Source: Abyssibius sp040880065 (lineage in GTDB: Bacteria > Pseudomonadota > Alphaproteobacteria > Rhodobacterales > Rhodobacteraceae). From it: a stretch of 64,000 bases of DNA. Numbering within the stretch: the stretch's first letter is position 1; every line of letters starts with the position of its first letter. Below the pieces are notes generated by a model. That model saw nothing but the letters and a program-made list of their open reading frames with translations, ran no database searches and had not been told where the DNA came from. A program made the translations under genes and the position numbers. Location of the stretch: positions 132,533 through 196,532 of the forward strand of contig JBBDJE010000003.1 in NCBI GenBank assembly GCA_040880065.1. Reading direction: 5' to 3'. Positions 26,844 to 37,831 of this stretch are shown in pieces.

Positions 26844-27898
26844 TGATCTTTTCCTCGGACAATTCGGCACCGGCCGTGCCCGAAGTGATGCAGGCCATGC
26901 TAACGGCCAATGAAGGCCACGTGGCATCTTATGGTGCCGACGAGATCATGGCCCGCGTTACCGCGCGCATCCGCGAGATATTTGAAGCCCCTGATGCAGC
27001 GGTTTACCTTGTGCCCACCGGCACCGCGGCCAATGCACTGGCGCTGGCCACAATCTGCCCGCCCTGGGCCACGATTTACTGCGCCACCCATGCCCATATC
27101 GCCGAAGATGAATGCGCAGCGCCCGAGTTTTACACTGGCGGTGCCAAGCTCAGCCTTATTGGCGGCGATGATGCGCGCATGGATGTTGAGGCTTTGGCCA
27201 AAGCGCTGAAATATGCCGCCCCGGCGGGCGTGCATAATGTGCAGCGCGGTGCGGTGTCGATGTCGACTGTCACCGAAATGGGCGCGGTCTATAGCCTTGC
27301 GCATATGCGCGCCATTGCCGATCTGACCAAGGCCCACGATCTGCCCGTGCATCTTGATGGCGCACGCTTTGCCAATGCGCTTGTTGCGCTGGGGTGCACA
27401 CCTGCCGAGATGAGTTGGAAAGCCGGGGTTGATGTGCTGTCGTTCGGCGGCACCAAGAACGGGTTGATGGGTGTTGAGGCGGTGGTGTTCTTTAACCCCA
27501 AACACGCATGGGAATTTGAGTTGCGGCGCAAGCGCGGCGGGCATTTGTTTTCCAAACACCGTTACCTTTCAGCCCAGATGGAAGCCTATCTGGCTGATGG
27601 CCTGTGGCTTAAACTGGCGGCCCGCGCCAATGCTTCTGCACAGGCGCTGGCCACGGGGCTTGCGGCTTGTGAAGGGTTTATGCTGCTGCATCCGGTAAAG
27701 GCGAATATGATCTTCGCCACCTGGCCGCGCCGCGCACATGATGCGCTGGCAGCGGCGGGTGCCAAATATTACCAATGGCCGCATAATGCCGCACAGAGTG
27801 GCCCTGCCGATGAGCCGATCTCGGCAAGGCTGGTCACAAGCTGGTGCACAACGCCTGAAGAAATTGAACAATTCGTCGGCATCGCCGCAAACGCCTAA
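26843..27898 (+). CDS. ltaE: Low-specificity L-threonine aldolase
   Basis: PLP enzyme that splits L-threonine and L-allo-threonine to glycine and acetaldehyde; 351 residues. The fold-type I features are the N-terminal FSSDNSAPAVPEVMQAM, GTAANALAL, LDGARFANALVALG and the PLP lysine in LSFGGTKNGLMG. The ATG at 26843 overlaps the upstream stop; a GTG three bases earlier is possible. The 3' end overlaps the convergent isomerase gene by four bases. Confidence 0.93.
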   Translation: MIFSSDNSAPAVPEVMQAMLTANEGHVASYGADEIMARVTARIREIFEAPDAAVYLVPTGTAANALALATICPPWATIYCATHAHIAEDECAAPEFYTGGAKLSLIGGDDARMDVEALAKALKYAAPAGVHNVQRGAVSMSTVTEMGAVYSLAHMRAIADLTKAHDLPVHLDGARFANALVALGCTPAEMSWKAGVDVLSFGGTKNGLMGVEAVVFFNPKHAWEFELRRKRGGHLFSKHRYLSAQMEAYLADGLWLKLAARANASAQALATGLAACEGFMLLHPVKANMIFATWPRRAHDALAAAGAKYYQWPHNAAQSGPADEPISARLVTSWCTTPEEIEQFVGIAANA

Positions 27899-28482
27899 CC
27901 CAGATGCGCGGCCAGATGCGCCAAACGGTCATGGCCCCAGAACACCTGATCGCCCACCACATAGCTGGGCGAGCCGAACACACCGGCCTTGATGGCATCG
28001 TTTGTGTTGCGCTCCAGCACATCAACCCCGGTCAGCATGCCCGATGAGGCAAGTGCTGCGTCAAAGCCCGCGTCTGTCAGGCAGGATGCAATCACATCAT
28101 CTTGGGCGATGTCGCGGTCCTCAGCCCAAACCGCGCGGCACAGGCCGTGACATAGCGCACCAAGGTTGCCGCCGCCCACGTTTTGGGCCGCGATAATCGC
28201 GCAGCTTGCCGGCACGGGGTTGGTCGGGAAATGGGCGGGCCGCAGGTTAAGCGCCAGCCCTTCCATTGCGGCCGAGCGCGAAAGGTCTTGCAAACGGTAG
28301 GCCTGGCGTGATTCGTGGCGCTGCGGCAATGCAACACCGCCCGTTGCCTCGAACAGTTTGGCCAGCAATACCGGCCGGTAGACGATGGTTGCGCCACTTT
28401 GGGCTGCAATTTGCTCCAGACGCGTAGCTGCAAGGTAGGTATAGGGCGAAATCGGGGTAAAGAAATAGTCAATCTGCGCCAT
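27895..28482 (-). CDS. 2-hydroxychromene-2-carboxylate isomerase family (DsbA/GST-kappa fold)
   Basis: 195 residues with the thioredoxin-like fold of HCCA isomerases and kappa-class glutathione transferases. The N terminus is IDYFFTPISPYTYLAA, with the active-site serine. PVPASCAIIAAQ is in the middle and GVFGSPSYVVGDQVFWGHDRL at the C-terminal side (20-residue limit respected in part), with the conserved GxPSYVV block. The true substrate in a host without an evident naphthalene pathway is unknown; glutathione conjugation is likely. The ATG at 28482 gives the family start. Confidence 0.86.
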   Translation of the reverse strand: MAQIDYFFTPISPYTYLAATRLEQIAAQSGATIVYRPVLLAKLFEATGGVALPQRHESRQAYRLQDLSRSAAMEGLALNLRPAHFPTNPVPASCAIIAAQNVGGGNLGALCHGLCRAVWAEDRDIAQDDVIASCLTDAGFDAALASSGMLTGVDVLERNTNDAIKAGVFGSPSYVVGDQVFWGHDRLAHLAAHLG

Positions 28483-28612
28483 AAAGCCTCCGTCAGGTTG
28501 CCGCACCCCCAGAATGACGGGCTTTGCAGGCTTTGCAAGGGCGCGCGGCAATGTTAAGCCACGCGCAAGGTAAATTTGGCGCGATGCCGCGCCGCTGACA
28601 TGAGGGACCGTC

Positions 28613-29629
28613 ATGAGCCGCAGCCTGCAACCCAAACTGATCTCCGGAAATGCCAACCGAACGCTGGCCCAAACCATCGCCCGGCGGATGAGCCTGCATT
28701 CCGGCGGTAAAGTGGAGCTGATCAAGGCGCGGGTGGAACGCTTCAACGATCAGGAAATTTTTGTCGAGGTATACGACAATGTGCGCGGCGAGGATATGTT
28801 CATCATCCAACCCACATCCAACCCGGCGAATGACAACCTGATGGAACTGCTGATCATGTCGGATGCGCTGCGCCGGTCCTCGGCGGCACGCATCACCGCA
28901 GTCATCCCCTATTTCGGCTATGCACGCCAAGACCGCCGCACCAAGGCCCGCACGCCGATCTCGGCCAAGCTGGTGGCCAACCTCATTGCACAGGCCGGGG
29001 TGGAACGGGTGCTGACCATGGATTTGCATGCCGCGCAAATTCAGGGCTTTTTCGATATTCCGGTGGATAACCTTTATGCCTCGCCGGTTTTTGCGCTGGA
29101 TGTGAAGCACAGCTTCAAAGATCTGTCGCAGGTGACCGTTGTTTCGCCCGATGTTGGCGGCGTGGCGCGGGCGCGTGAATTGGCCGAACGGATTAGCGCC
29201 GATCTGGCGATCGTCGACAAGCGCCGCTCCGGCCCCGGCGAGGTTGAAAGCATGAATGTCATCGGCGATGTAAAGGACCGTATCTGCATTATCATCGACG
29301 ATATTGTCGATACGGCAGGCACGCTGTGCAAAGCCGCCGACCTGCTGGTCGAGAAGGGCGCAAAAGAAGTGCATGCCTATATCAGCCACGGTGTTCTGTC
29401 GGGCCCGGCGGTCGAACGCATCACCGCCAGCGCGATGAAATCACTTGTGGTGACGGATTCGATTGAATCAACCGCCAACATCAAGAAATGCAAGAAAATC
29501 CGCTTTGTGCCGACCGCGCCAATGTTTGCACAGGCGATTGTGAACATCGCCAATGGCACCTCGGTTTCAAGCCTGTTTGACGACAACACGCTCGGCCCGC
29601 TCTATGAGGCCTATTACCCCGGCACTTAA
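28613..29629 (+). CDS. prs: Ribose-phosphate pyrophosphokinase
   Basis: Makes PRPP from ribose 5-phosphate and ATP for purine, pyrimidine, histidine and tryptophan synthesis. 338 residues. The ATP-site block NANRTLAQTIARRM, the RxxRQDR-type YFGYARQDRRTKARTP, the divalent-cation region TMDLHAAQIQGFFD and the PRPP loop IIIDDIVDTAGTLCKAA are intact. About 20 residues longer than E. coli Prs, as is common in alphaproteobacteria. It overlaps the convergent MFS gene by four bases. Confidence 0.97.
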   Translation: MSRSLQPKLISGNANRTLAQTIARRMSLHSGGKVELIKARVERFNDQEIFVEVYDNVRGEDMFIIQPTSNPANDNLMELLIMSDALRRSSAARITAVIPYFGYARQDRRTKARTPISAKLVANLIAQAGVERVLTMDLHAAQIQGFFDIPVDNLYASPVFALDVKHSFKDLSQVTVVSPDVGGVARARELAERISADLAIVDKRRSGPGEVESMNVIGDVKDRICIIIDDIVDTAGTLCKAADLLVEKGAKEVHAYISHGVLSGPAVERITASAMKSLVVTDSIESTANIKKCKKIRFVPTAPMFAQAIVNIANGTSVSSLFDDNTLGPLYEAYYPGT

Positions 29630-30816
29630 ATCTTCCGGCTGGCCAGCGGGATGATGGCCAGTGTGATCAACGCCGCCAGAAAGAACGGCGCGCCGGGAAT
29701 GTAGGGCATGGACGGGCTTGTAAACGCCCAGAATGTGCCTGTCATGATCAGCGGGCCGGCAATGGAAATCAGCGCACCAAGGCTGCCGATCACGCCTTGC
29801 AGCTTGCCTTGTTCATCATCCCCCACACGGTTGGACATAAGCCCCTGCAAGCTTGGCGGGGCCACGTCGGACAAGGCGCAGATAGGCAAGAGCATAAAAA
29901 CCACAAGGCTGCTCGGCGCAAACCCGATACCGCACAACCCGAGAAACGCCATCCACATGCCAAACAAAATGACACGGCGTTCACCCCAGCGCGGCAAAAT
30001 TATGCGCAGCAAACCGCCCTGCACCATGAAGAGCAGCACACCATAAGCCGTAAGCGAAATGCCCACGGTAAAGGTTGACCAGCCAAAAGAGGCTTTGCCG
30101 AAATAGGCCCAGACGGCGGGGTAAACAAAGGCCGCAAGCTCGAACAGCATGAACACGGTAAGCGGCACGCGCAGCGCGGGCAGCGAAAACGCATCGCGCA
30201 GGGCGGTGAACGGGCTGCTATCGCGCAAATGAAATGGGCGACGGGCCGATTTGGGCAGTGATTCCGGAAGCAAAAGCCAGCCATATATAAAGTTGACGGC
30301 GCTAAGAGCGGCGGCGGCATAAAATGGTGCACGCAAGTCTATCTCGGCCAATATCCCGCCGAGTGCCGGGCCAAGAATGAACCCGATGCCAAACACCGCC
30401 GAGATGAGCCCGAAATTCGCCGCCTTTTCAGCCGGCGAGGAAATATCGGCCAGATAGGCGGTCACCGTGGAATAGGTTGCACCGGCGATGCCCGCCAGCA
30501 GCCGCCCGATCAATAGCAGCCAAAAGGTATGTGCGACCGCCATGAGCAAATAGTCAAATGTCAGCGCTGCAAGCGCCAGCAACAACACACCACGCCGGCC
30601 GAATGCGTCTGATAGGTTGCCGATCATCGGTGAAAACAGGAACTGCATGACCGCATAGGACGACATTAAGATCCCGCCCCAGATCGCACTGCTGCCAATA
30701 TCGCCCGCACCTACCGAGACCATAAGGTCGGGCATGATCGGAAAGATCAGCCCAACACCAATGGCATCGAGCAAAATGGTTGCAATTGCAAATGCTAGAC
30801 CGGACTTGGTTTTCAT
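29626..30816 (-). CDS. TetA-like MFS transporter
   Basis: 396-residue, twelve-segment major facilitator of the TCR/Tet(A-G) subgroup. The MFS motif A GNLSDAFGRRGVLLLAL follows the second helix, with LIGRLLAGIAGATYSTVTAY and the GFILGPALGGILAE motif C in helix 5. Such proteins are proton-coupled drug exporters, and chromosomal copies often have unknown natural substrates. No TetR repressor adjoins it. It is divergent from the dienelactone hydrolase gene across 100 bp. Confidence 0.88.
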   Translation of the reverse strand: MKTKSGLAFAIATILLDAIGVGLIFPIMPDLMVSVGAGDIGSSAIWGGILMSSYAVMQFLFSPMIGNLSDAFGRRGVLLLALAALTFDYLLMAVAHTFWLLLIGRLLAGIAGATYSTVTAYLADISSPAEKAANFGLISAVFGIGFILGPALGGILAEIDLRAPFYAAAALSAVNFIYGWLLLPESLPKSARRPFHLRDSSPFTALRDAFSLPALRVPLTVFMLFELAAFVYPAVWAYFGKASFGWSTFTVGISLTAYGVLLFMVQGGLLRIILPRWGERRVILFGMWMAFLGLCGIGFAPSSLVVFMLLPICALSDVAPPSLQGLMSNRVGDDEQGKLQGVIGSLGALISIAGPLIMTGTFWAFTSPSMPYIPGAPFFLAALITLAIIPLASRKI

Positions 30817-30916
30817 GCATTTCCCTTATCCCCGGCATTGCGCCCACGCAATCGTGATAGCGCGGCTGATGGCCTGTTCGGTTAGGCTTCTGTTTTCAAG
30901 AAAGAGGGAGATGGTT

Positions 30917-31804
30917 ATGGAACGTATGCGTGCAAGTGATTTTCACCCCCGCCTGCTGGAGTTGTTTGACGGCTATGTGCATGGCAAAATGAGCAAGCGT
31001 GCCTTTCTGGACCACGCCGCGAAATTCACGATTGGTGGGGTTGGCGCGGCGGCCATGCTCGAAATGTTGCAACCAAACTACGCGCTGGCGCAACAGGTCG
31101 CGCCGGATGATCCGGATATCGTAACCTCGCGCATCACCTATGCCTCGCCCGAAGGGAATGGCGATATCTCCGGGTTAATGGCGCGGCCAGCCAGCGCAAG
31201 CGGCGCGCTGCCCGCTGTGCTGATAATACACGAGAACCGCGGGCTGAACCCCTATATTGAAGACGTGGTGCGCCGCTGCGCCAAGGCAGGCTACCTCGCA
31301 CTTGGCCCGGATGGCCTGTCACCGCTTGGGGGCTATCCCGGCAATGACGAGGCCGGGCGCGAGATGCAAAGCCAAATAGATGGCGCCAAGCTGATGCAGG
31401 ACTTTTTTGCCGGTTTCGAGCATTTGCTTAACCATGCCGATAGCACCGGCAAGGTTGGTGCGGTCGGGTTTTGTTATGGCGGCGGGGTGTGCAACGCGCT
31501 GGCGGTGGCCTATCCGGAAATGGCCGCATCGGTGCCCTATTATGGCCGCCAACCAAGTGCTGAGGACGTGCCAAAAATCCGCGCGGCGATGCAAATCCAC
31601 TATGCCGGGCTGGATGAACGCATCAATGCGGGCTGGCCGGATTACGAGGCGGCCTTGCAGGCGGCGGGCACAGATTACGAAGCGTTTATCTATGAAGGCG
31701 TGAACCACGGCTTTCATAATGATTCAACGCCGCGTTATGACGAAACTGCCGCCGAACTGGCCTGGCAGCGCACGCTGGCACATTTCGCGGCGCATCTGGC
31801 ATAA
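30917..31804 (+). CDS. Dienelactone hydrolase family protein with Tat-like leader
   Basis: 295-residue alpha/beta hydrolase. The catalytic triad is visible as Cys in GFCYGGG, Asp in LDERINAGWPDY and His in VNHGFHNDSTPRY. The first ~60 residues are an extension ending SKRAFLDHAAKFTIGGVGAAAM...YALAQ, which resembles a twin-arginine leader in which Arg-Arg is Lys-Arg. That suggests export or a degenerate leader. ATG 30917 has GAGGGAG at good spacing; other ATGs flank it. Substrate is unknown. Confidence 0.88.
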   Translation: MERMRASDFHPRLLELFDGYVHGKMSKRAFLDHAAKFTIGGVGAAAMLEMLQPNYALAQQVAPDDPDIVTSRITYASPEGNGDISGLMARPASASGALPAVLIIHENRGLNPYIEDVVRRCAKAGYLALGPDGLSPLGGYPGNDEAGREMQSQIDGAKLMQDFFAGFEHLLNHADSTGKVGAVGFCYGGGVCNALAVAYPEMAASVPYYGRQPSAEDVPKIRAAMQIHYAGLDERINAGWPDYEAALQAAGTDYEAFIYEGVNHGFHNDSTPRYDETAAELAWQRTLAHFAAHLA

Positions 31805-31833
31805 ACAAAAAACGGCGCCCGAAGGGGGCGCCG
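31803..31833 (-). terminator. Rho-independent terminator of the F1 operon
   Basis: A perfect 8-bp stem CGGCGCCC / GGGCGCCG with a five-base loop is followed on the minus strand by TTTTTTGTTT. It closes atpHAGDC 23 bases after the atpC stop. Confidence 0.87.
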
Positions 31834-31855
31834 CTTTCAATTGCTATACTGCGGC

Positions 31856-32254
31856 TTAAAGCCCGAGTTGGCTGCCGAGTGTCTTCAAATCGTTCACCCG
31901 CAGCGCGGTGGCGGCCTTGTTTTCCTCGGCGGCATTGGCTGCGGCGGTTTCCGCATCGCTTATCAGCCCTGCCAGCATGTCCGCGCCAAACTCGGCCTTG
32001 GGCACCGCCACTTCGGCCAGAATCGAGGCACCGGCCGAAGACAATTCGGCAAAGCCACCGGTGACCACATATTCGGTTACCGCATTGCCCACATGCACAC
32101 GCACCAAGCCGGGGCGCAGCGTGGTCAGGAACGGCGCATGCTCTGCCATGGCCGTAAGATCACCTTCGGCACCCGGAATTTCCACCGCGTCGGCAGCCAG
32201 CGAGGCCAACTGCCGCTCGGGGGAAACCAGATCAAACTGCATCGTTTCGGCCAT
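31856..32254 (-). CDS. atpC: F1F0 ATP synthase epsilon subunit
   Basis: 132 residues. The N-terminal beta-sandwich QFDLVSPERQLASLAADAVEIPGAEGD and MAEHAPFLTTLRPGLVRVH match AtpC. It links the rotor to the central stalk and in alphaproteobacteria has little C-terminal inhibitory helix; here the helical tail is short (ETAAANAAEENKAATALRV). It is the last gene of the operon, 16 bp after atpD. Confidence 0.96.
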   Translation of the reverse strand: MAETMQFDLVSPERQLASLAADAVEIPGAEGDLTAMAEHAPFLTTLRPGLVRVHVGNAVTEYVVTGGFAELSSAGASILAEVAVPKAEFGADMLAGLISDAETAAANAAEENKAATALRVNDLKTLGSQLGL

Positions 32255-32270
32255 TTTGGGCCCCTTTCAC

Positions 32271-33695
<1,425 letters not shown>

Positions 33696-33711
33696 ATCTA
33701 TCTCCAGTCCG

Positions 33712-34581
33712 TTAAAGCGCTTCCGCGCCCGAAATAATTTCGATCAGCTCATTGGTGATCGCCGCCTGGCGAGACCGGTTGAACTCGATCGTCAACTTGT
33801 CGATCATCTCGCCAGCATTGCGGGTTGCGTTGTCCATTGCGGTCATACGCGCGCCCTGCTCGCTGGCAGCATTTTCAAGCAAGCCTGTGAAAATCTGTGT
33901 CGCAATCGAGCGCGGCAGCAGATCGGCCAGAATGGCCTCTTCTTCAGGTTCATAGTCGTAAAGCGTGCCCGCTTCGCCCGTGTCTTCAAACTGCGCCGGA
34001 ATCAGCTGCTGCGCGGTTGGCACCTGCGAGATAACCGAGTTGAACTTGCTGAAGAACAGCGTTGCAATATCGAACTCACCCGCATCAAACCGGGCCAGAA
34101 TGTCACGCGCCACGTCTTGCGCATTGGCATAGCCCAGCTTTTTCACGGCTGAATGGTCAACATGCGCGACCAGCTTGTCACCCATATCGCGGCGCAACTG
34201 TTCGCGGCCTTTTTTGCCGACTGTGAGAATTTTGACCGTTTTACCAGCGGCGATCAGCTTTTGGGCATGGGCACGCGCCAGTTTGACGATCGAGCTGTTA
34301 AACCCGCCGCACAAACCGCGTTCGGCGGTTGCCACAATCAGCAGATGCACCTTGTCGCTGCCCGTGCCCTGAAACAGGCGCGGGGCCGTGGCCGAATTGG
34401 CCGCGCCACGCGCAAGGTTCGACAGAACGGCATTCATCCGGTCTGCATAGGGGCGCGCGGCTTCGGCGGCGTCCTGCGCACGGCGCAGTTTCGCAGCCGA
34501 TACCATCTGCATCGCTTTGGTGATCTTCCGCGTCGACTTGACGCTGGCGATCCGGACTTTCAGGTCTTTGAGGTTGGCCAT
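33712..34581 (-). CDS. atpG: F1F0 ATP synthase gamma subunit
   Basis: Central shaft of F1, 289 residues. The N-terminal helix LKDLKVRIASVKSTRKITKAM, TAERGLCGGFNSSIV and the C-terminal signature ARMTAMDNATRNAGEMIDKL are as in other AtpG proteins. It lies between atpA and atpD, 32 bp and 16 bp from them. Confidence 0.98.
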   Translation of the reverse strand: MANLKDLKVRIASVKSTRKITKAMQMVSAAKLRRAQDAAEAARPYADRMNAVLSNLARGAANSATAPRLFQGTGSDKVHLLIVATAERGLCGGFNSSIVKLARAHAQKLIAAGKTVKILTVGKKGREQLRRDMGDKLVAHVDHSAVKKLGYANAQDVARDILARFDAGEFDIATLFFSKFNSVISQVPTAQQLIPAQFEDTGEAGTLYDYEPEEEAILADLLPRSIATQIFTGLLENAASEQGARMTAMDNATRNAGEMIDKLTIEFNRSRQAAITNELIEIISGAEAL

Positions 34582-34613
34582 GCCAAACGCTCCTTTCCGT
34601 TACCGGTCAATGA

Positions 34614-36152
34614 TCAGGCGAAACCCTTGGCGAAGCCGTCGATTGCGGCCTTGATGGCGTCTTCAAGCTCACCTTTGACCTTGCGGTCATTGTTGGTGAT
34701 ATCAGCCATCAGGTCGGCACAATTGGTACGCATATGCGACAGCAAGCCTTTTTCAAAGCGGCCAACATCTTTCACAGCAACCTTGTCAAGGTAGCCTTTG
34801 GTGCCTGCATAAATCACGATAACCTGCTCGGCATTGGTCAGCGGCGAATATTGCGGCTGTTTGAGCAACTCGGTCAAACGCGCACCACGGGCCAGCAAAC
34901 GCTGGGTCGAGGCATCGAGGTCGGAGCCGAACTGCGCAAAGGCGGCCATTTCACGATACTGCGCCAGTTCGAGTTTGATCGAACCCGCCACAGATTTCAT
35001 CGCATCGGTCTGCGCCGAAGAGCCAACGCGCGATACCGAAAGACCGGTGTTCACAGCAGGGCGAACACCCTGGAAGAACAGTTCGGTCTCAAGGAAAATC
35101 TGGCCGTCGGTGATCGAGATCACGTTGGTCGGAATAAAGGCCGACACGTCGCCGCCCTGGGTTTCGATGATCGGCAATGCGGTCAACGAACCGTTGCCCA
35201 TTTCGTCGTTCAGCTTGGCCGAACGTTCCAGCAGGCGGGAATGGAGGTAGAAAACGTCGCCGGGATAGGCTTCGCGGCCGGGCGGGCGGCGCAAAAGCAG
35301 CGACATCTGGCGGTAAGCCACAGCCTGTTTGGACAGGTCATCATAGACAATCAGCGCATGGCGGCCATTGTCACGGAAGAACTCCGCCATCGTGGTGGCC
35401 GCGTAGGGTGCGAGATACTGCATTGGTGCAGGCTCGGATGCGGTGGCCGCAACAACGATGGAATAGGCCATCGCGCCGCTTTCTTCGAGCTTTTTAACAA
35501 GCTGGGCCACGGTCGAGCGCTTTTGGCCAATGGCGACATAGATGCAATACAGTTTTTTGTATTCGTCATCGCCAGCCGCATCGTTATACGACTTCTGGTT
35601 CAAAATCGCGTCGAGCGCCACGGCGGTTTTACCGGTCTGGCGGTCACCGATGATCAACTCGCGCTGGCCACGGCCAATCGGGATCAGCGCATCAACTGCT
35701 TTCAGGCCGGTCGCCATCGGCTCATGCACCGATTTACGCGGAATGATACCGGGGGCCTTTACGTCGGCAACGGCGCGGGTGTCGCTCTCGATCGGGCCTT
35801 TACCGTCAAGTGGGTTGCCAAGCGCATCGACCACGCGGCCAAGCAGGCCGTTGCCAATGGGCACGTCCACGATGGATTTGGTGCGCTTTACAGTGTCACC
35901 TTCCTTGATGTCACGGTCCGACCCGAAAATAACAACACCAACGTTGTCGATTTCAAGGTTCAGCGCCATCCCGCGGATACCACCGGGGAATTCGACCATT
36001 TCACCGGCCTGCACATTGTCCAGACCATGGACACGGGCGATCCCGTCGCCGACCGAGAGCACGCGGCCCACTTCAGCGACCTGCGCCTCGGAGCCGAAAT
36101 TCTTGATCTGCTCTTTGAGGATCGCAGAGATTTCTGCAGCTTGGATACCCAT
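34614..36152 (-). CDS. atpA: F1F0 ATP synthase alpha subunit
   Basis: Non-catalytic nucleotide-binding subunit, 512 residues. The P-loop GDRQTGKTAVALD is at about residues 170-182. VAIGQKRSTVAQLVKKLEE and the signature PAVNTGLSVS are present. The ATG overlaps the atpH stop (TAATG), so translation is coupled. Confidence 0.99.
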   Translation of the reverse strand: MGIQAAEISAILKEQIKNFGSEAQVAEVGRVLSVGDGIARVHGLDNVQAGEMVEFPGGIRGMALNLEIDNVGVVIFGSDRDIKEGDTVKRTKSIVDVPIGNGLLGRVVDALGNPLDGKGPIESDTRAVADVKAPGIIPRKSVHEPMATGLKAVDALIPIGRGQRELIIGDRQTGKTAVALDAILNQKSYNDAAGDDEYKKLYCIYVAIGQKRSTVAQLVKKLEESGAMAYSIVVAATASEPAPMQYLAPYAATTMAEFFRDNGRHALIVYDDLSKQAVAYRQMSLLLRRPPGREAYPGDVFYLHSRLLERSAKLNDEMGNGSLTALPIIETQGGDVSAFIPTNVISITDGQIFLETELFFQGVRPAVNTGLSVSRVGSSAQTDAMKSVAGSIKLELAQYREMAAFAQFGSDLDASTQRLLARGARLTELLKQPQYSPLTNAEQVIVIYAGTKGYLDKVAVKDVGRFEKGLLSHMRTNCADLMADITNNDRKVKGELEDAIKAAIDGFAKGFA

Positions 36153-36712
36153 TACCCGACCTCTTTCATTGCGTTTTGAAGTTGTGAGAGTTTCGATTTG
36201 ATCGACGTATCAACCATTACCGAACCGACTTTTACGATTAAACCGCCAATCAGCGAAGGATCGACGGTTTCATTCATGGTAATCTTTTTTCCAAGGCTCT
36301 CGGCCAGGGTTGCCGAAAGCGCCTTGCGCTGTTCGGCGGAAAGCTTGCTGGCGGCAGTCACATCGGCCGTAAGCTCGCCGCGCGCCTCGGCGGCAAGGGC
36401 TTTGAAGGCGGCGATGGTTGCGCCCAGTTCAGGCAGGCGGCGGTTGGACGCCATCAGCGCCACGGTGGATGACACCTCGCCGCCGAGTTCCATTTTCGTG
36501 CAAATTGCGGCCATAGCCGCCCCCTGCTGATCGCGCGGATAAATCGGCGACTGCGTCAGATCACGCAAATCGCTGCTTTCAGCCATTGCCGCTGCAAGCG
36601 TATCAAGATCGGCCTCGATGGGCTTGAGCCGTTTGCTCTCGGCTGCGATTTCAAACAGCGCGGTTGCATAGCGACCGGCGGCTCCGGAGGTCAATGAAGC
36701 AGTGGCTGACAC
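36152..36712 (-). CDS. atpH: F1F0 ATP synthase delta subunit
   Basis: Peripheral-stalk subunit joining F1 to F0. The GTG at 36712 gives 186 residues, the usual length, starting SATASLTSGAAGRYATAL, and is preceded by AAAGGGG. An ATG farther upstream would add 24 unrelated residues. The C terminus DPSLIGGLIVKVGSVMVDTS is the delta signature. It is the first gene of the operon; F0 genes are elsewhere in such genomes. Confidence 0.96.
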   Translation of the reverse strand: MSATASLTSGAAGRYATALFEIAAESKRLKPIEADLDTLAAAMAESSDLRDLTQSPIYPRDQQGAAMAAICTKMELGGEVSSTVALMASNRRLPELGATIAAFKALAAEARGELTADVTAASKLSAEQRKALSATLAESLGKKITMNETVDPSLIGGLIVKVGSVMVDTSIKSKLSQLQNAMKEVG

Positions 36713-36912
36713 GGGCACCCCTTTGGTTACACACACACCGCGAGAATCGCGGCGCGACAGGATCGGGCCACCTAGGCAACCCAACTAAATCGGCGCCGTG
36801 ATAGCAGAGCATTTCTTGGCAGGCAAGTGATCGGCGGATAATAGCCGCTGCTAAAAATCCATGTTTTACAGGATATAGCGCAATTGCAGCGCAAGTGCGA
36901 CGCTTTGTTGCG

Positions 36913-37767
36913 CTAGGCAGGCGGAATATCTTTGCCTTTCGGGGCGGGGTTGCCGAATCTTTGTTCATGTGTGGTGGCTTCGCGGGCGCGGTTTGGCACG
37001 GGGTTGGGCACGCGGTTGGGCACGCGGTTTGGAATTGGGCGTGGTCGCGCCAGCCCTTGCAGCACATCAAGCGGCGCACGCACGGCATCGCGCAGCCCGC
37101 TAGGTGGCGCATAGACCTGCTTTGTTGCCTCAACCAACAGCACACCGGCCATAATTCTCAGGCCCAGCCGGCGCCCGACACGCCCAAACAACCGCGCCAA
37201 ACGCAGCCAAAAGGCGCGGTGGCTTGGCCACATATACAGCGCCTTGTCGTGCCAGTCGGGCTGGAAGCGACGGGCGCGCAACAAGGCTTCCAGCTGGCCC
37301 ATACTATAGGGGCGGCCATAGCCAAAGGGCGTGGTATCGCGCCGCGCCCAAAATCCGGCGCGGTTGGGCACAATGAACATCACCTTGCCGCCGGGGGCCA
37401 GCACGCGCCAGATTTCGTCGAGCAAGGCTTCCGGCGCTTCGCAGGTTTCCAGCCCGTGCGCCACGATGATCCGATCAACAGTGCCGCCGGGCAGCGGCCA
37501 TTGGGTTTCTTCCACAAGCGCTGACAGGTTGGCATCACCCGGGGGCCAGCGCATGACCCCCTGGGCCGCAGGCATAAGCGACAGCACACGGCGCGCCGTG
37601 CCAAGATGCGGGCGCAGCAAAGGGGCGGCAAAGCCAAAGCCAACCACCTGCATATGGCGCGACTCCTTCCAGCGCTTTGCAATGGTTTCTTGCAGGTCGC
37701 GCTGCACCGACCGCCCAAGCTTGGTGCGATAGTAAAAGGCGCGCAGGTCGACAACATCCAGATGCAT
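36913..37767 (-). CDS. Class I SAM-dependent methyltransferase with proline-asparagine repeat tail
   Basis: 284 residues. A methyltransferase-11-type core spans about residues 40-160, with LPGGTVDRIIVAHGLE (Asp/acidic motif) and LLDEIWRVLAPGGKVMFIVPN. The SAM-binding glycine motif is weak. LRIMAGVLLVEATKQVYAP is a conserved late segment. The C-terminal ~45 residues are unusual, with a short repeat NRVP-NRVP-NPVP-NR encoded by near-identical DNA repeats at about 36988-37041, probably arising by slippage. The gene is divergent from gloB. Substrate is unknown. Confidence 0.82.
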   Translation of the reverse strand: MHLDVVDLRAFYYRTKLGRSVQRDLQETIAKRWKESRHMQVVGFGFAAPLLRPHLGTARRVLSLMPAAQGVMRWPPGDANLSALVEETQWPLPGGTVDRIIVAHGLETCEAPEALLDEIWRVLAPGGKVMFIVPNRAGFWARRDTTPFGYGRPYSMGQLEALLRARRFQPDWHDKALYMWPSHRAFWLRLARLFGRVGRRLGLRIMAGVLLVEATKQVYAPPSGLRDAVRAPLDVLQGLARPRPIPNRVPNRVPNPVPNRAREATTHEQRFGNPAPKGKDIPPA

Positions 37768-37831
37768 TGTATCTTGTCCAGTGTTGGGCCAGACTGAAAT
37801 CTGGCGTTATGAATTGCGGAGGATGGCAGAA

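Noticed and set aside
34734..36179. 481-residue plus-strand frame
   Set aside because: Antisense to atpA, which is unmistakable on the other strand.
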